Assembly: GCA_009778475.1 (NCBI GenBank)
Contig: WRJS01000005.1
Span: 1 to 60,254, forward strand
DNA: 60,254 bases
Direction: 5' to 3'
Source of the DNA: Kiritimatiellota bacterium
GTDB taxonomy: Bacteria; Verrucomicrobiota; Kiritimatiellia; RFP12; UBA1067
Positions 27,241 through 35,203 of the stretch are shown piece after piece. The translations under genes were made by a program, and so were the position numbers. The notes beneath the pieces are model-generated. The model saw only the letters and a program-made list of their open reading frames with translations, had not been told where the DNA came from and made no database searches. Each line of letters starts with the position of its first letter. Positions within the stretch are counted from its first letter, which is position 1.

Positions 27241-27309
27241 CGCCGGGAGCGCAAGGCTTCCGCCTTGCACGATTAATAGATGCAAGGCGGAAGCCTTGCG
27301 CTCCCGGCG
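27241..27309. repeat. Family-B fold-back, perfect 29-bp arms
   Basis: CGCCGGGAGCGCAAGGCTTC and the next nine bases (27241-27269) are perfectly reverse-complemented at 27281-27309 around an 11-base loop. It is followed by a CTCTGTGCCTCCGTGGCTC repeat (27343-27375). Confidence 0.95.
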
Positions 27310-27533
27310 ATTCCTCATTCCTCATTCGGAGGCTTCGGTGAATCTCTGTGCCTCCGTGGCTCTGCGTGAAAAAAACAGCGGCAGGGCAACCCCATGCCCA
27401 TGAAACGTAAAAACCTACACCCACATGCAGGACAGAAAGATATTTGCCCAGCGACTCCTACACTAAAGGAAGGACCTCAATACCGCCAGGGATACATCCC
27501 CCAATGCCTTCAATTTGTTTCATAGCATTGGCA

Positions 27534-28016
27534 TTAGTCCTCTTCACTATGGTTGGAGTCGCTCTCCTCCTTTTTTTCATTACTCTTCGTATGCGCCTCA
27601 ACCGCATAACGATAAGCCGGCGTGAGAAATTCGTTCGTGCTGTAAAGCGCAAACGGCGGGCCTTTATTTATGCCTGACATTGCAGCCGGAATAGGTAAGT
27701 TAATTTCCTCATTAATGTTCGTGACGAAAGGCTCTTTGCTATTGCCAGGGGAATCGAAACAAATCAAGGAATCATAACCGTTTGCCATTGGGTTTTTTCG
27801 ATAAAGCACATAGAATAACTTGTATTTTGAAGAACCTCCAGTTTTGCGGATACAATAATACACTTCTTTCATTGGCAGCTGATGGTCTATGGCCAGATAG
27901 CGATAAAAGACACGAGGATATTCATGCCCCGTTATGTTACCCAAAATAAAACAAATGAATAAGAGAAAAAGCAGAAAGCAGAAAAGCCACAGAATTACTT
28001 TTTGTGCGCATTTCAT
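27534..28016 (-). CDS. Membrane-anchored hypothetical protein in a low-GC pocket
   Basis: A 160-residue protein with an N-terminal membrane segment (ILWLFCFLLFLLFICFILG), then a soluble region (YLAIDHQLPMKEVYYCIRKT ... YKLFYVLYRKN) and a charged tail (KSNEKKEESDSNHSEED). No family recognised. The base composition is markedly more AT-rich than the neighbours, and the gene lies between two family-B fold-backs, which suggests recent transfer. No ribosome site is evident at the ATG. A 77-residue frame on the other strand overlaps its 3' part; I prefer this strand because of the plausible membrane anchor. Confidence 0.55.
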   Translation of the reverse strand: MKCAQKVILWLFCFLLFLLFICFILGNITGHEYPRVFYRYLAIDHQLPMKEVYYCIRKTGGSSKYKLFYVLYRKNPMANGYDSLICFDSPGNSKEPFVTNINEEINLPIPAAMSGINKGPPFALYSTNEFLTPAYRYAVEAHTKSNEKKEESDSNHSEED

Positions 28017-28219
28017 GGGTTAGAATATGATTTTCGGCTCTTTTACTGGCCACCCTATAAGGAGGATTGCGCAAGGTTTTTTGAGGAGAAATGTCAAATG
28101 AGGAGATACGACCCCAAGCTCAAAACTATACAGGAACAAAAACATGATGAGAGTATAACTCTGCTGGAAAAATCACGCAACGTTTTTTTAGATGACCCGC
28201 CCGTTTTTTTCACGCAGAG

Positions 28220-28298
28220 TGCCGGGAGCGCAAGGCTTCCGCCTTGCCAAGCATAAAAAATACAATAAATGCAAGGCGGAAGCCTTGCGCTCCCGGCA
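28220..28298. repeat. Family-B fold-back, perfect 28-bp arms
   Basis: TGCCGGGAGCGCAAGGCTTC, then CGCCTTGC (28220-28247), is reversed at 28271-28298, with a 23-base AT-rich loop. It is inserted next to a TTTTTTTCACGCAGAG motif, and another TTTCACGCAGAGCCACC motif occurs at 28367. Confidence 0.95.
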
Positions 28299-28390
28299 TT
28301 GAGCTTTCGGTGCCCTTTTCAATTGGCTTAATACGTGCCCTTGCAGACAACAGCGATTCACTCGTTGTTTCACGCAGAGCCACCAAGAGA

Positions 28391-29230
28391 TTATCCGATG
28401 CTCCCTTTTTCAGTTATTGAAAAGAGGCGTTGCGCGTTGCCGCCGAGGATGGCGGATTCGGTGTCGGCGGGAAGGCCTGCGGCGCGGATGAAGGCGAAGC
28501 CGTCGTCGAACGACATCCACGGCGCGTCCGTCGCGAAGAGGAGCTTGTCGGGGCCGTGTTCGCGCAGGAGGCGCAGGGCATGGGGGTCGTCCACGCCGTG
28601 GCGCAGGACGGCGGTGTCGAGGTAAACGTCTTTGCCCAGCAGGTGGCGCGCGGACGCTTCCCAGTCCAGCCATCCGCCGAGGTGCGCGGCGATGAAGCGC
28701 AGGCCGGGAATCTCGCGCATGACGTGCGCGACGCGCTCGGGTCCGCAGATGGGGTCGCGGGGAAACCCGATGTCATATCCGCAGTGGCACTGGACAATCA
28801 GGTTGAGGTCGCGGCAGCGTTTCAGGAACGCCAAGGTGTCGGGCGCGTCGAGGACGAACTCTTGGTAATAAGGGTGGAGCTTCACGCCGCGCACGTCCGC
28901 GTCTGCGACCGCTTGGAGGCGCTTTGCCCATTTCGGGTCGGCCGGGTGCACGGAGGCCAGGGGGATGAGGCGGCGGGCGGCGTCCTCGCCGCGCGCGCCG
29001 TCGCGGATGGCGCGGGCCTCGGTCAGAATGTCCTCGGCCTGCTCGGGGCGCGTCGCGACCGGGCACAGCACGGCACGGTCAACCTGCGCCGCGCGCATGG
29101 TGTTGAGGAGCCCCGCGACCGTGCCGTCCGAGACAGGCGCGATGGCGTGCCCCGTCTTGGCAGTCAGCTTCTCGATTGCGCGTTTCGCAATCTGCTCGGG
29201 GAACGTGTGCGTGTGGGCATCGATAATCAT
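28391..29230 (-). CDS. Amidohydrolase-family metal-dependent hydrolase
   Basis: A 279-residue protein of the amidohydrolase-2 group (ACMSD/TIM-barrel type). The N-terminal MIIDAHTHTFPE supplies the HxH metal pair. GVKLHPYYQEF, LIVQCHCGYDIGFP (His), FIAAHLGGWLDW (His) and LLFATDAPWMSFDDG (Asp) follow in family order. AGGAG lies 6-7 bases before the ATG, which overlaps the stop of the upstream EamA transporter by 4 bases, so the two are coupled. The substrate is unknown; decarboxylation or hydrolysis of a small carboxylate imported or exported by the partner is possible. Confidence 0.9.
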   Translation of the reverse strand: MIIDAHTHTFPEQIAKRAIEKLTAKTGHAIAPVSDGTVAGLLNTMRAAQVDRAVLCPVATRPEQAEDILTEARAIRDGARGEDAARRLIPLASVHPADPKWAKRLQAVADADVRGVKLHPYYQEFVLDAPDTLAFLKRCRDLNLIVQCHCGYDIGFPRDPICGPERVAHVMREIPGLRFIAAHLGGWLDWEASARHLLGKDVYLDTAVLRHGVDDPHALRLLREHGPDKLLFATDAPWMSFDDGFAFIRAAGLPADTESAILGGNAQRLFSITEKGSIG

Positions 29231-30066
29231 GAGGGCTCCTTTTGGAAACGCGCCAGCCACAGCGCCACAACCATGAGCAATAGGCCGGCGGCCAGCCCGG
29301 CGAGGTTCATGCGCTCGCGGAAAATCAGGAGCGAGACCAACACCCCGAGCGGGATTTTGAGGTTGTTCATCACCGCCAGCGTCCCGGCGGAGACCTTCCG
29401 CGCGCCGCTGTTCCACAGGAAGTAGCTCACCCCCGAGCCCATGACCGCAAGGAACGCGAGCGAGAGCCACTGCCGCCACGTCATGGATGCGACGAAGGCC
29501 GTGTTGCCCAACCCAAGCGGCAGGAGGCAGAGAAACCCGCCGAGGTAGAGCCAGAAAAAGCACTGGAGGTCGGTGAGCGGCTGCGGGGAGCGCACGAACA
29601 GCTCGCGGTAGAGCAGCTGCCCCAAGGCAAAACAGACACAGGACGCCTGGATCAGCAGAATGCCCGGCAGCGAAAGCCCCGGTATCCCCAAAGAGACAAT
29701 CCCCGCACCCGCGACGGAAACAAGCGCGGCGCACAGGTTGACGGCGCGGAAACGGCGGCGGAAGGCATCGCTGATGAGGGCGACGTAAATGGGCGTCGTC
29801 ACCGTGAACAACACCACCTCATGCGACTCCAGATAGCGGAAGCTGCACATGAACATGAAGGACATCACCCCGAACTGGACTGCCCCGATGCCGACGAGCG
29901 CCGCATTGACGCGCAAGGGCGCCGACCGCATAAACGGGAGGAAGAGAACCGCCGCGATCGCCAGGCGCATCGCCGCCAGCCCCGCCGGCGGAACCCCCGC
30001 GAGCTCGTTACCGATCAGGCCGAACGAGACACTCCAAATCAACGACGCTAACAGCAGTTGCCACAT
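29227..30066 (-). CDS. EamA/DMT-family transporter
   Basis: A 279-residue membrane protein with about ten predicted helices in two EamA repeats (LLASLIWSVSFGLIGNEL in the first; LGQLLYRELFV and FLAVMGSGVSYFLWNSGARK in the second). Drug/metabolite superfamily members move amino acids, nucleotides or other small metabolites. It is coupled to the amidohydrolase through a 4-base ATGA overlap. The gap upstream holds a GGGTTAAGGGTTAGGGGTTAA tract and a diverged family-A unit. Confidence 0.92.
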   Translation of the reverse strand: MWQLLLASLIWSVSFGLIGNELAGVPPAGLAAMRLAIAAVLFLPFMRSAPLRVNAALVGIGAVQFGVMSFMFMCSFRYLESHEVVLFTVTTPIYVALISDAFRRRFRAVNLCAALVSVAGAGIVSLGIPGLSLPGILLIQASCVCFALGQLLYRELFVRSPQPLTDLQCFFWLYLGGFLCLLPLGLGNTAFVASMTWRQWLSLAFLAVMGSGVSYFLWNSGARKVSAGTLAVMNNLKIPLGVLVSLLIFRERMNLAGLAAGLLLMVVALWLARFQKEPS

Positions 30067-30099
30067 GGGTTAAGGGTTAGGGGTTAAGGGCAAAACCTG

Positions 30100-30176
30100 A
30101 AAGGCGCTCGCCCGCCAAGCACCAGCAGGAAGCACGCGCCGGAGGGCGGGCGCCCCCCCCCCGAGCCGCAACATAC
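30100..30176. repeat. Diverged family-A unit with long C tract
   Basis: The segment near 30103-30117 (GGCGCTCGCCCGCC) and GGAGGGCGGGCGCCCCCCCC, then CCGAGCCGC (about 30144-30172), look like a decayed paired family-A repeat between the EamA gene and tRNA-Cys. Nothing else is seen in 30067-30237 apart from CCAATG/CATTGG inverted motifs. Confidence 0.5.
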
Positions 30177-30237
30177 GCTTCCGCAAACGACAAAACCAAT
30201 GCGCCCAACCCGCTGGTTGAGCCATTGGTGCGAAAAA

Positions 30238-30311
30238 TGGAGGCACGAAGCGGATTCGAACCGCTGTACAAGGTTTTGCAGACCTCTGCCTAGCCCCTCG
30301 GCCATCGCGCC
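30238..30311 (-). tRNA. tRNA-Cys (GCA)
   Basis: On the minus strand the acceptor GGCGCGA pairs with TCGTGCC. The anticodon stem GAGGT/ACCTT encloses the loop CTGCAAA, giving anticodon GCA. The T arm is GCGGTTCGAATCCGC. U73 and an encoded CCA (30238-30240) follow, then a T run. It lies 8 bases after the stop of the small basic peptide gene and is probably cotranscribed with it. Confidence 0.93.
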
Positions 30312-30319
30312 CCGAAAAA

Positions 30320-30415
30320 CTACTTTTTCATGCCTGCACGCAACCGGGCCTGCACGCGTTTCTTGCGCGCATCCCTGCGTTGACGTTTCAGACGTTTTCT
30401 CAATTGCTGTCCCAT
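30320..30415 (-). CDS. 31-residue highly basic small protein
   Basis: The frame reads MGQQLRKRLKRQRRDARK, then KRVQARLRAGMKK, and stops 8 bases before tRNA-Cys. Fifteen of 31 residues are Arg or Lys, in a helix-forming pattern like very small ribosomal or RNA-binding proteins. I cannot name its family. There is no ribosome site, and the promoter at 30428-30457 would start RNA within a few bases of the ATG, so the message is near-leaderless. A real gene is likely but not certain at this length. Confidence 0.6.
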   Translation of the reverse strand: MGQQLRKRLKRQRRDARKKRVQARLRAGMKK

Positions 30416-30427
30416 AAGAAGGTCAAC

Positions 30428-30457
30428 ACAATATCAAATTCCCCCCCTGAAAGTCAA
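30428..30457 (-). promoter_or_regulatory. Promoter of the small basic peptide - tRNA-Cys unit
   Basis: On the minus strand TTGACT (30452-30457) and TATTGT (30428-30433) are 18 bases apart. A start about 7 bases on leaves roughly 5 bases before the ATG. Confidence 0.5.
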
Positions 30458-30479
30458 CAGGGAAAAAATATTTTTTTCG

Positions 30480-31013
30480 TCACTCAATGTCCGCCTGCTC
30501 CATCTTCGAAATCGCATCCTTGATGCACTCGAGCGCGGCGCGGGAGGAGATTGTCGCGGCGGTGACGGCATCGATCTCGCCGCCGTCTTTCTTCACGACC
30601 CAGTTCCCGTCCAGCGCTCTGCCGAGGAGCGGCTTCCTGAACGCATCGCTGATAATCTTGGAGCCAAGGCCGGGCGTCTCCGTGGACAGCACGACCTCGT
30701 AACCCACGAGCGTGCTGTCCGCCTTGCTCAGTCCGACCATCAGCGCGAGGTCGCCGCTGTAGCCGTTCTTGGAGCGCCCCTCGACCGCGACGGCGGCGAC
30801 CTTGCCGTCCTGCCGGGAGACGAAGAAGGTGGATGCGCCCACGACGACCTTCTCGGGCACGGGGAGGCCTGCGGGCATCACGAGCGTCGCGGCCTGCAAC
30901 GTGCGCTGCTCGAGCGCGGCGGCAATCGGCTCTTTCGTCATGTTGAAGACCGCCGCGAGCAGGGCCGAGCTGACCGCGCAAATAACTGTCAAAACAAAAA
31001 CTAACCTTATCAT
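30480..31013 (-). CDS. RnfG-like FMN-binding electron transport protein
   Basis: A 177-residue protein resembling RnfG/NqrC, a subunit of the ion-pumping Rnf or Nqr complex that carries covalent FMN on a Thr. It has one N-terminal membrane helix (IRLVFVLTVICAVSSALLAA), then an FMN-binding domain with LALMVGLSK, VGYEVVLSTETPGLG and the flavinylation region EIDAVTAATISSRA, where the last Thr is the likely attachment site. The ATG at 31013 has AGGTGG 8 bases upstream. None of the other rnf genes is adjacent, although rnfG normally lies within rnfCDGEAB. Confidence 0.88.
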   Translation of the reverse strand: MIRLVFVLTVICAVSSALLAAVFNMTKEPIAAALEQRTLQAATLVMPAGLPVPEKVVVGASTFFVSRQDGKVAAVAVEGRSKNGYSGDLALMVGLSKADSTLVGYEVVLSTETPGLGSKIISDAFRKPLLGRALDGNWVVKKDGGEIDAVTAATISSRAALECIKDAISKMEQADIE

Positions 31014-31117
31014 TTTCTTATCCACCTAACCGTGACCGGCCAAGCGGTCACATTGAAAAATGGACACTATACCACAGGGGCGGCCGCGGGTTCAAGCAAA
31101 AGTAACGGGGGATTCGG

Positions 31118-31240
31118 TTTGACAGGATTTCACAGGATTTCCCCTTCGGGGCGCATATAGTTTTTTCCAGCCACAGATTGCACAGGTTGTTTTCGCATCT
31201 GTGAAATCTGCGTCTCCGCGTCTCTGCGCGAGGGAAAAAA
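31118..31240. repeat. CACAGATT / AATCTGTG dispersed repeat
   Basis: TTGACAGGATTTCACAGGATT, CCACAGATTGCACAGG, then ATCTGTGAAATCTGCGTCTC and CGCGTCTCTGCGCG occupy the gap between rnfG and the next gene. It is the same kind of degenerate element as at 221 and 1862. No coding signal. Confidence 0.6.
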
Positions 31241-31474
31241 TCAGTAGTTGAACAGGTCCGCAAACGTGTAGGCCTTGCCCGTGGCGGCCTGAAGCGCGTT
31301 GAGGACAATCATCTTCGTGTTCGCGGTGAGCCTACGTCCCTTGCAGGCGCGCGCGACCATCTTGTGCGTCATTGGCACGGCGGAGGCGTTGACCAAGTCG
31401 TGCGCCTTCAGGTTGGCCTCGCGCATGATCGCTGCGATGGGCTGCTCGCCAAGGTTCATTTCATGTTCGCTCAT
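31241..31474 (-). CDS. Conserved hypothetical small protein, possibly nucleic-acid binding
   Basis: A 77-residue protein with AAGGAG 9 bases before its ATG. The sequence (GEQPIAAIMREANLKAHDLV, VPMTHKMVARACKGRRL, VLNALQAATGKAYTFADLF) reads like a Cro/C1-type helix-turn-helix, with a basic KMVARACKGRR recognition region. I recall no characterised member. It lies 49 bases after the release-factor-like gene on the same strand and may share its transcript. Confidence 0.75.
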   Translation of the reverse strand: MSEHEMNLGEQPIAAIMREANLKAHDLVNASAVPMTHKMVARACKGRRLTANTKMIVLNALQAATGKAYTFADLFNY

Positions 31475-31523
31475 AACGGGGTCTCCTTTTCTAAGTGGGA
31501 ATGCCGGGATTGCTCTTAACGGG

Positions 31524-31928
31524 CTATTCGTCGAGGTTCACGCGCCCGCGCGCCGCTTTCTTCTCGCCGTGCTGGCGCTTGTCGTCCAGCATACGGGCTT
31601 TCTGTCGGCGCGAGCGGCGGCGTTTCTGCCGCCGGACGCGCTCCTGCTCCTGCCGCCGCTTGGAGAGGGCGGACTGCTCTTTCTCGAGGATTTTCTCCGC
31701 GAGCTCGCGCCGCGCCAGCCAACGGTTCATCTCGCGCGAGCGGGTCTGCCCGTACTTGACGGTGAGCTTGCTCGGCTCGTGGTACAGGCGGACGGTGGAA
31801 GAGGTCTTGTTGACCTTCTGCCCGCCGGGGCCTGAGCCGAGGATGAAGCTCTCGTCGAGGTCTTCCTCGAAGACGCTTGCGCTGGTCATCAGCTGCTTGA
31901 TTTTCTCAATCGTTTCGGGGGCCATCAT
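31524..31928 (-). CDS. Release-factor-like ribosome rescue protein (ArfB/RF-1 domain)
   Basis: A 134-residue single-domain peptidyl-tRNA hydrolase of the RF-1 GGQ family. GSGPGGQKVNKTSSTVRL contains the GGQ (residues 35-37) that enters the peptidyl-transferase centre. It lacks the codon-recognition domains of RF1/RF2 and ends in a very basic tail (RVRRQKRRRSRRQKAR), as ArfB does to occupy the empty mRNA channel. It should rescue stalled ribosomes. The ATG overlaps the stop of the upstream beta-helix gene by 4 bases. Confidence 0.88.
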   Translation of the reverse strand: MMAPETIEKIKQLMTSASVFEEDLDESFILGSGPGGQKVNKTSSTVRLYHEPSKLTVKYGQTRSREMNRWLARRELAEKILEKEQSALSKRRQEQERVRRQKRRRSRRQKARMLDDKRQHGEKKAARGRVNLDE

Positions 31929-34108
31929 TTTTTCGTCTCGGGCAGTTTCGTGCGGAACGCATCCTTGTAGAGGCCGATCTGCTCGACGGGGATTTCGTTG
32001 AGGGCGGGCATGGCCTGCTGGAACCATTTGCTTTTCTTGAAGGCGAAGATGCCGCGGCCGCGGTCGGGGACGCCGAGCGCGATGGGCTGGCCTTCGGGCG
32101 CGATGATGTTCGCGAAGCCCTTGGGGTCGAAGTCGATCCGCGCGAGCTTGTTCGTGCCGGACGTGTCCACGGCGGCGTTGCCCGCGCTCTCGAGCTTGTG
32201 GAAGAGGGCGCGGACCTCGCCGTCGAAGTCGAGGGGCTTGTGCTGCGCGTCGATGATGAGGTTGTCGCGGAAGACGTTGCCGAGGGGTTCCTGGGGGGCG
32301 TTGTCCATGGTCGCGGCCAGGCGCGGGTAGGCGGTGCTCCACGGAGGGTTCTTGTAATCCATCTCCTGAGCCTTGCCTTCGAGGTTCCAGCCGTCGATGG
32401 ATTTGTTCCACTGCTTCCACTTCATGCCGCGCGCGTCGAAGTGGATGCCGACGGGGCTGTCGATGATGAGGTTGGCGGTGACGGTGTTGTCGCGGCCGCC
32501 GCCGATGAAGATGGCGTAGCCGCTACGCTGGAAGATGTTGCCGTGGAGCGTGTCGCCGCTGTCGCAGTCGTCGAGATAGATGCCCATGATGTGGCGCGAC
32601 TGCCCTTGGTTGTCGCCGCCGAGGTCATGGAAATAATTGTACCGCACGACGTTACCCTGCGAGGTCCAGTCGCGGCCGGTGTAGAACGCGCCCGCGTCGC
32701 CCGTCTCGTGCAGGACATTGTGGATTTCGTTGAGCTCGAAGGTATGCTCGTTACCGCCGTAGAGCACGGCGAGGTGCGGGCCGTCGTGCATGAGGTTACG
32801 GCGGACGGTCGTGCCGATGCCCTGCACGTTGAACGCGCCGGCGTAGGTGCGGCTGAACTGCCCGAACTTCCAGACGTGGTTGTTCTCCAGCAGGTTGCCG
32901 GCCTTGACGAGCTTCTTGCGGTCGCCGCCGGAGATGAAGATGCCCGTGGTGCCGATGTTGTGGATGTCGCACGAGAGCACCTTGCAGTTCGCCGCCTCGC
33001 TCAGACCGATCGCGTCCTGCCCGGTGTTGTGCAGGGCGCACCCTTCCACGGTGATGCGCTCGACCTTGCGCCCTGTGATCGCCGCGCCGTGCGTGTAGGC
33101 GAACTGCAGGCCGCGGAACGTGACGTCACTCGCGCCGTTGAGCATGACCATCGATTCGTTCAGCGTCGCAAGGACAATCTCGCCGCGCAGCGCGTCCTTG
33201 CCGGGGTAAAAGTACAGCCGCTTGGCGGTGCGGTCAATGTACCACTCGCCCGGCTCGTCCAATTCCTCCAGCACGTTGAGCGCGTAGAAGCGGCGTTCCT
33301 TGCTGCCCCATGTGCCGGCCCCGATGCCGTAGCCGTGCGGCGCGGCAAGCGTGATGGCCCGCGTCGCCGCATCATAGCTGGCAACCTGAATCGTCTCGTC
33401 GCTCCAGTCGTGCGTCCAGTAGCCTTTGAGCCACACGCCCTCGCCGACGGGCCACGCCTTGGCGCGGTCATCGTCGAACACGAACACGCCCGGCCGCTTC
33501 GCGCGCCGCGCGGGGTCGTCGGCATCCGCCTCCGCGAGACCCGTGTCCAGCACGTTGGTGAAGGATGCCCAGCCGTCGTTGTTCGGCCACCGCGCGAGGG
33601 TCTGCGGCTCGCCGCCCGCGTAGAGGAACGGCGGCGGCGGCTTGCCCCTGAACGCCTTCGGGAATGCGGGCAGATCCCCGCCGACGACCTGCGCGAGGTC
33701 GCACACCAGCACCTTGCCCCGCGCCTCGGGTTTCAGCCGTTTGAGGACGGTCTCATCCTTGCACGGCGCGAACGCCTTTGCGGGTAGCACCGTGCCGCCG
33801 TAGAGCTTCGCCTTGCCGGGATTCTCCGCACGGAAAACAATGCCGCTGTCCTCCGCCTTGAGATCGAACGTCGCCGCGCGGTGATAGGTTCCGTCCTTCA
33901 ACACGACGGTGTACGGCCCGCCGGGCGAGCCGTTTTTCCTGAACTCCCGAACCTTGTCCCGCGCCTCCTCCAGCGTCGCGAACGGCCGCCCCTTCGAGCC
34001 GTCGCCGCCCGACCTCGCGCCCTGCTCGACATACACTTCCGTCGCCGCGTGCGCGGCGGACAAAAAGGCTGCACCCATCACAGCCACCGCAATTTTCATA
34101 ACACTCAT
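31925..34108 (-). CDS. Secreted right-handed parallel beta-helix protein
   Basis: A protein of about 727 residues with a signal peptide (MKIAVAVMGAAFLSAAHA). After the signal, VYVEQGARSGGDGSKGRPFA and TLEEARDKVREF form the N-terminal cap typical of pectate-lyase-like polysaccharide enzymes. Beta-helix coils run from about residue 330 to 560 (VTFRGLQFAYTHGAAITG, VLSCDIHNIGTTGIFISGG, NTVTANLIIDSPVGI). It is likely a polysaccharide lyase or hydrolase of unknown specificity. AAGGGGG supports a start at 34108 or 34114. It precedes the rescue factor with a 4-base overlap, an unrelated pairing. The partial lipoprotein at the window end has the same cap. Confidence 0.9.
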   Translation of the reverse strand: MSVMKIAVAVMGAAFLSAAHAATEVYVEQGARSGGDGSKGRPFATLEEARDKVREFRKNGSPGGPYTVVLKDGTYHRAATFDLKAEDSGIVFRAENPGKAKLYGGTVLPAKAFAPCKDETVLKRLKPEARGKVLVCDLAQVVGGDLPAFPKAFRGKPPPPFLYAGGEPQTLARWPNNDGWASFTNVLDTGLAEADADDPARRAKRPGVFVFDDDRAKAWPVGEGVWLKGYWTHDWSDETIQVASYDAATRAITLAAPHGYGIGAGTWGSKERRFYALNVLEELDEPGEWYIDRTAKRLYFYPGKDALRGEIVLATLNESMVMLNGASDVTFRGLQFAYTHGAAITGRKVERITVEGCALHNTGQDAIGLSEAANCKVLSCDIHNIGTTGIFISGGDRKKLVKAGNLLENNHVWKFGQFSRTYAGAFNVQGIGTTVRRNLMHDGPHLAVLYGGNEHTFELNEIHNVLHETGDAGAFYTGRDWTSQGNVVRYNYFHDLGGDNQGQSRHIMGIYLDDCDSGDTLHGNIFQRSGYAIFIGGGRDNTVTANLIIDSPVGIHFDARGMKWKQWNKSIDGWNLEGKAQEMDYKNPPWSTAYPRLAATMDNAPQEPLGNVFRDNLIIDAQHKPLDFDGEVRALFHKLESAGNAAVDTSGTNKLARIDFDPKGFANIIAPEGQPIALGVPDRGRGIFAFKKSKWFQQAMPALNEIPVEQIGLYKDAFRTKLPETKK

Positions 34109-34195
34109 TCTCATCCCCCTTGCCATATATTGATGGTCGCATATTGCGTTGCGTTATGCAAGCGTAAATCACATAGGTGCGCCATGGATTAACTC

Positions 34196-34345
34196 AGAGG
34201 AGGGCGAGCGTCCTCGCGAGCCGTTAGGCACATTGCGGCGGCTTCCATCCCCATTGGTCGCACGCCGCGCCAATGGGGTCCCCTGTCTCGCCCTCCCTGT
34301 CACGCCATCCAAACAGGGTAACCCTTTATCTCGTCATCGGCGCCG
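34196..34345. repeat. Composite family-A repeat with CCCCATTGGTCGCACGCC interior
   Basis: GGAGGGCGAGCGTCCTCGCG at 34199 leads into GGCACATTGCGGCGGCTTCC and CCCCATTGGTCGCACGCCGC, then CTCGCCCTCC and CACGCCATCCAAACAGGGTA. The first part matches unit 3 at 9043-9145, and the last part matches 24379-24402. It lies immediately before the truncated lactonase. The nearby minus-strand gene start is at 34108. Confidence 0.85.
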
Positions 34346-34400
34346 TTTTTATTTGACGCAACACGTCGTCGCATGTTGTGCCGCCGTTCATTGGGATTGA

Positions 34401-35018
34401 CGCAACAACGCCAACCGTTTGCTGGTGCCGGATCTCGGCGCAGACCGGGTGTATGTGTATGAGGTTACTCGAAAGAGGACAACGGGCGCCGCACAGGGGC
34501 TGGCCGTGACACCGTATAAGGCCGCGCCATGGATTCAGCTGCCGCCGGGGCGCGGCCCCCGCCATGTTGCGGTTTCAAGAGTGAATGAGGTTTACTGTTT
34601 GTATGTGCTCAACGAACTGTCCAACAGCATCAGCGTTTTTCGGCACAACGATGGGGCCTTCACCTTCGTCAAGGAGGTCAGCACGCTGCCGGAAGGCTTC
34701 GACGGGAAAAGCACGGCGGCCGAGTTAATCTTGTGCCCAACGGACGAGACAATATACGCCTCCAACCGCGGTCACGACTCGATCGCGCGGTTTCAGCGCG
34801 ACCTGGGCACGGGGCGGCTGAAACGGATGGACTGCACCCCGTGCGGCGGCAAGGGCCCGCGCCACTTCTCGATGATGCCGGGCGGCGAGTGGATGCTCGT
34901 GGCGAACCAGAACAGCAATAACATCGCCCTCTTCCGCATCGGCAAGGACGGCGCGCTCACCCACGTCCCCGATGGCGGCGTGGACATCGGCGCGCCCGTG
35001 TGCGTGGTGTTCGAGTAA
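34401..35018 (+). pseudogene. Truncated lactonase-family beta-propeller (6-phosphogluconolactonase-like)
   Basis: About 205 residues that match only the C-terminal part of the seven-bladed lactonase family, usually 340-380 residues: LLVPDLGADRVYVYEV, GRGPRHVAVS, YVLNELSNSISVF, STAAELILCPTDETIYASNRGHDSI and GKGPRHFSMMPGGEWMLVANQ. The frame is closed by TGA at 34398-34400, and no ATG with a ribosome site precedes it. The 5' half is missing, replaced by a composite repeat. It is probably inactive. Confidence 0.8.
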
Positions 35019-35120
35019 AATGAAGCACGCGCTGTTGCGGGCGCGGATGTCCAGCGAAATGCATTTTACGTGATGTGTTCAAGTATGGAGCGCGACGCCG
35101 AAAAATAGAATCCCCCTTTC

Positions 35121-35150
35121 TTGACATATTCAACGCCTTTGTGTTAAGCT
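35121..35150 (+). promoter_or_regulatory. Promoter of the metallopeptidase gene
   Basis: TTGACA (35121-35126) and TAAGCT (35145-35150) with 18-base spacing, about 55 bases before the ATG. The -35 is perfect, the -10 moderate. Confidence 0.5.
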
Positions 35151-35203
35151 ATCTTCATCGGTTTCGTGAAGAAAGTGTATGTTTGGATGGTAGGAGGTTG
35201 GGT

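Noticed and set aside
27444..27677. 77-codon plus-strand frame with a hydrophobic stretch
   Set aside because: It overlaps the minus-strand hypothetical gene. The hydrophobic segment is not paired with a ribosome site, and the opposite frame is longer and better organised.
28002..28256. 84-codon plus-strand frame
   Set aside because: Its C-terminus is family-B repeat translation (AGSARLPPC) and its start lies inside the opposite gene; no support.
32198..33787. 529-codon plus-strand frame over the beta-helix gene
   Set aside because: Antisense shadow with Val/Ala/Glu-rich low-complexity translation. The minus-strand product has a signal peptide and beta-helix repeats.
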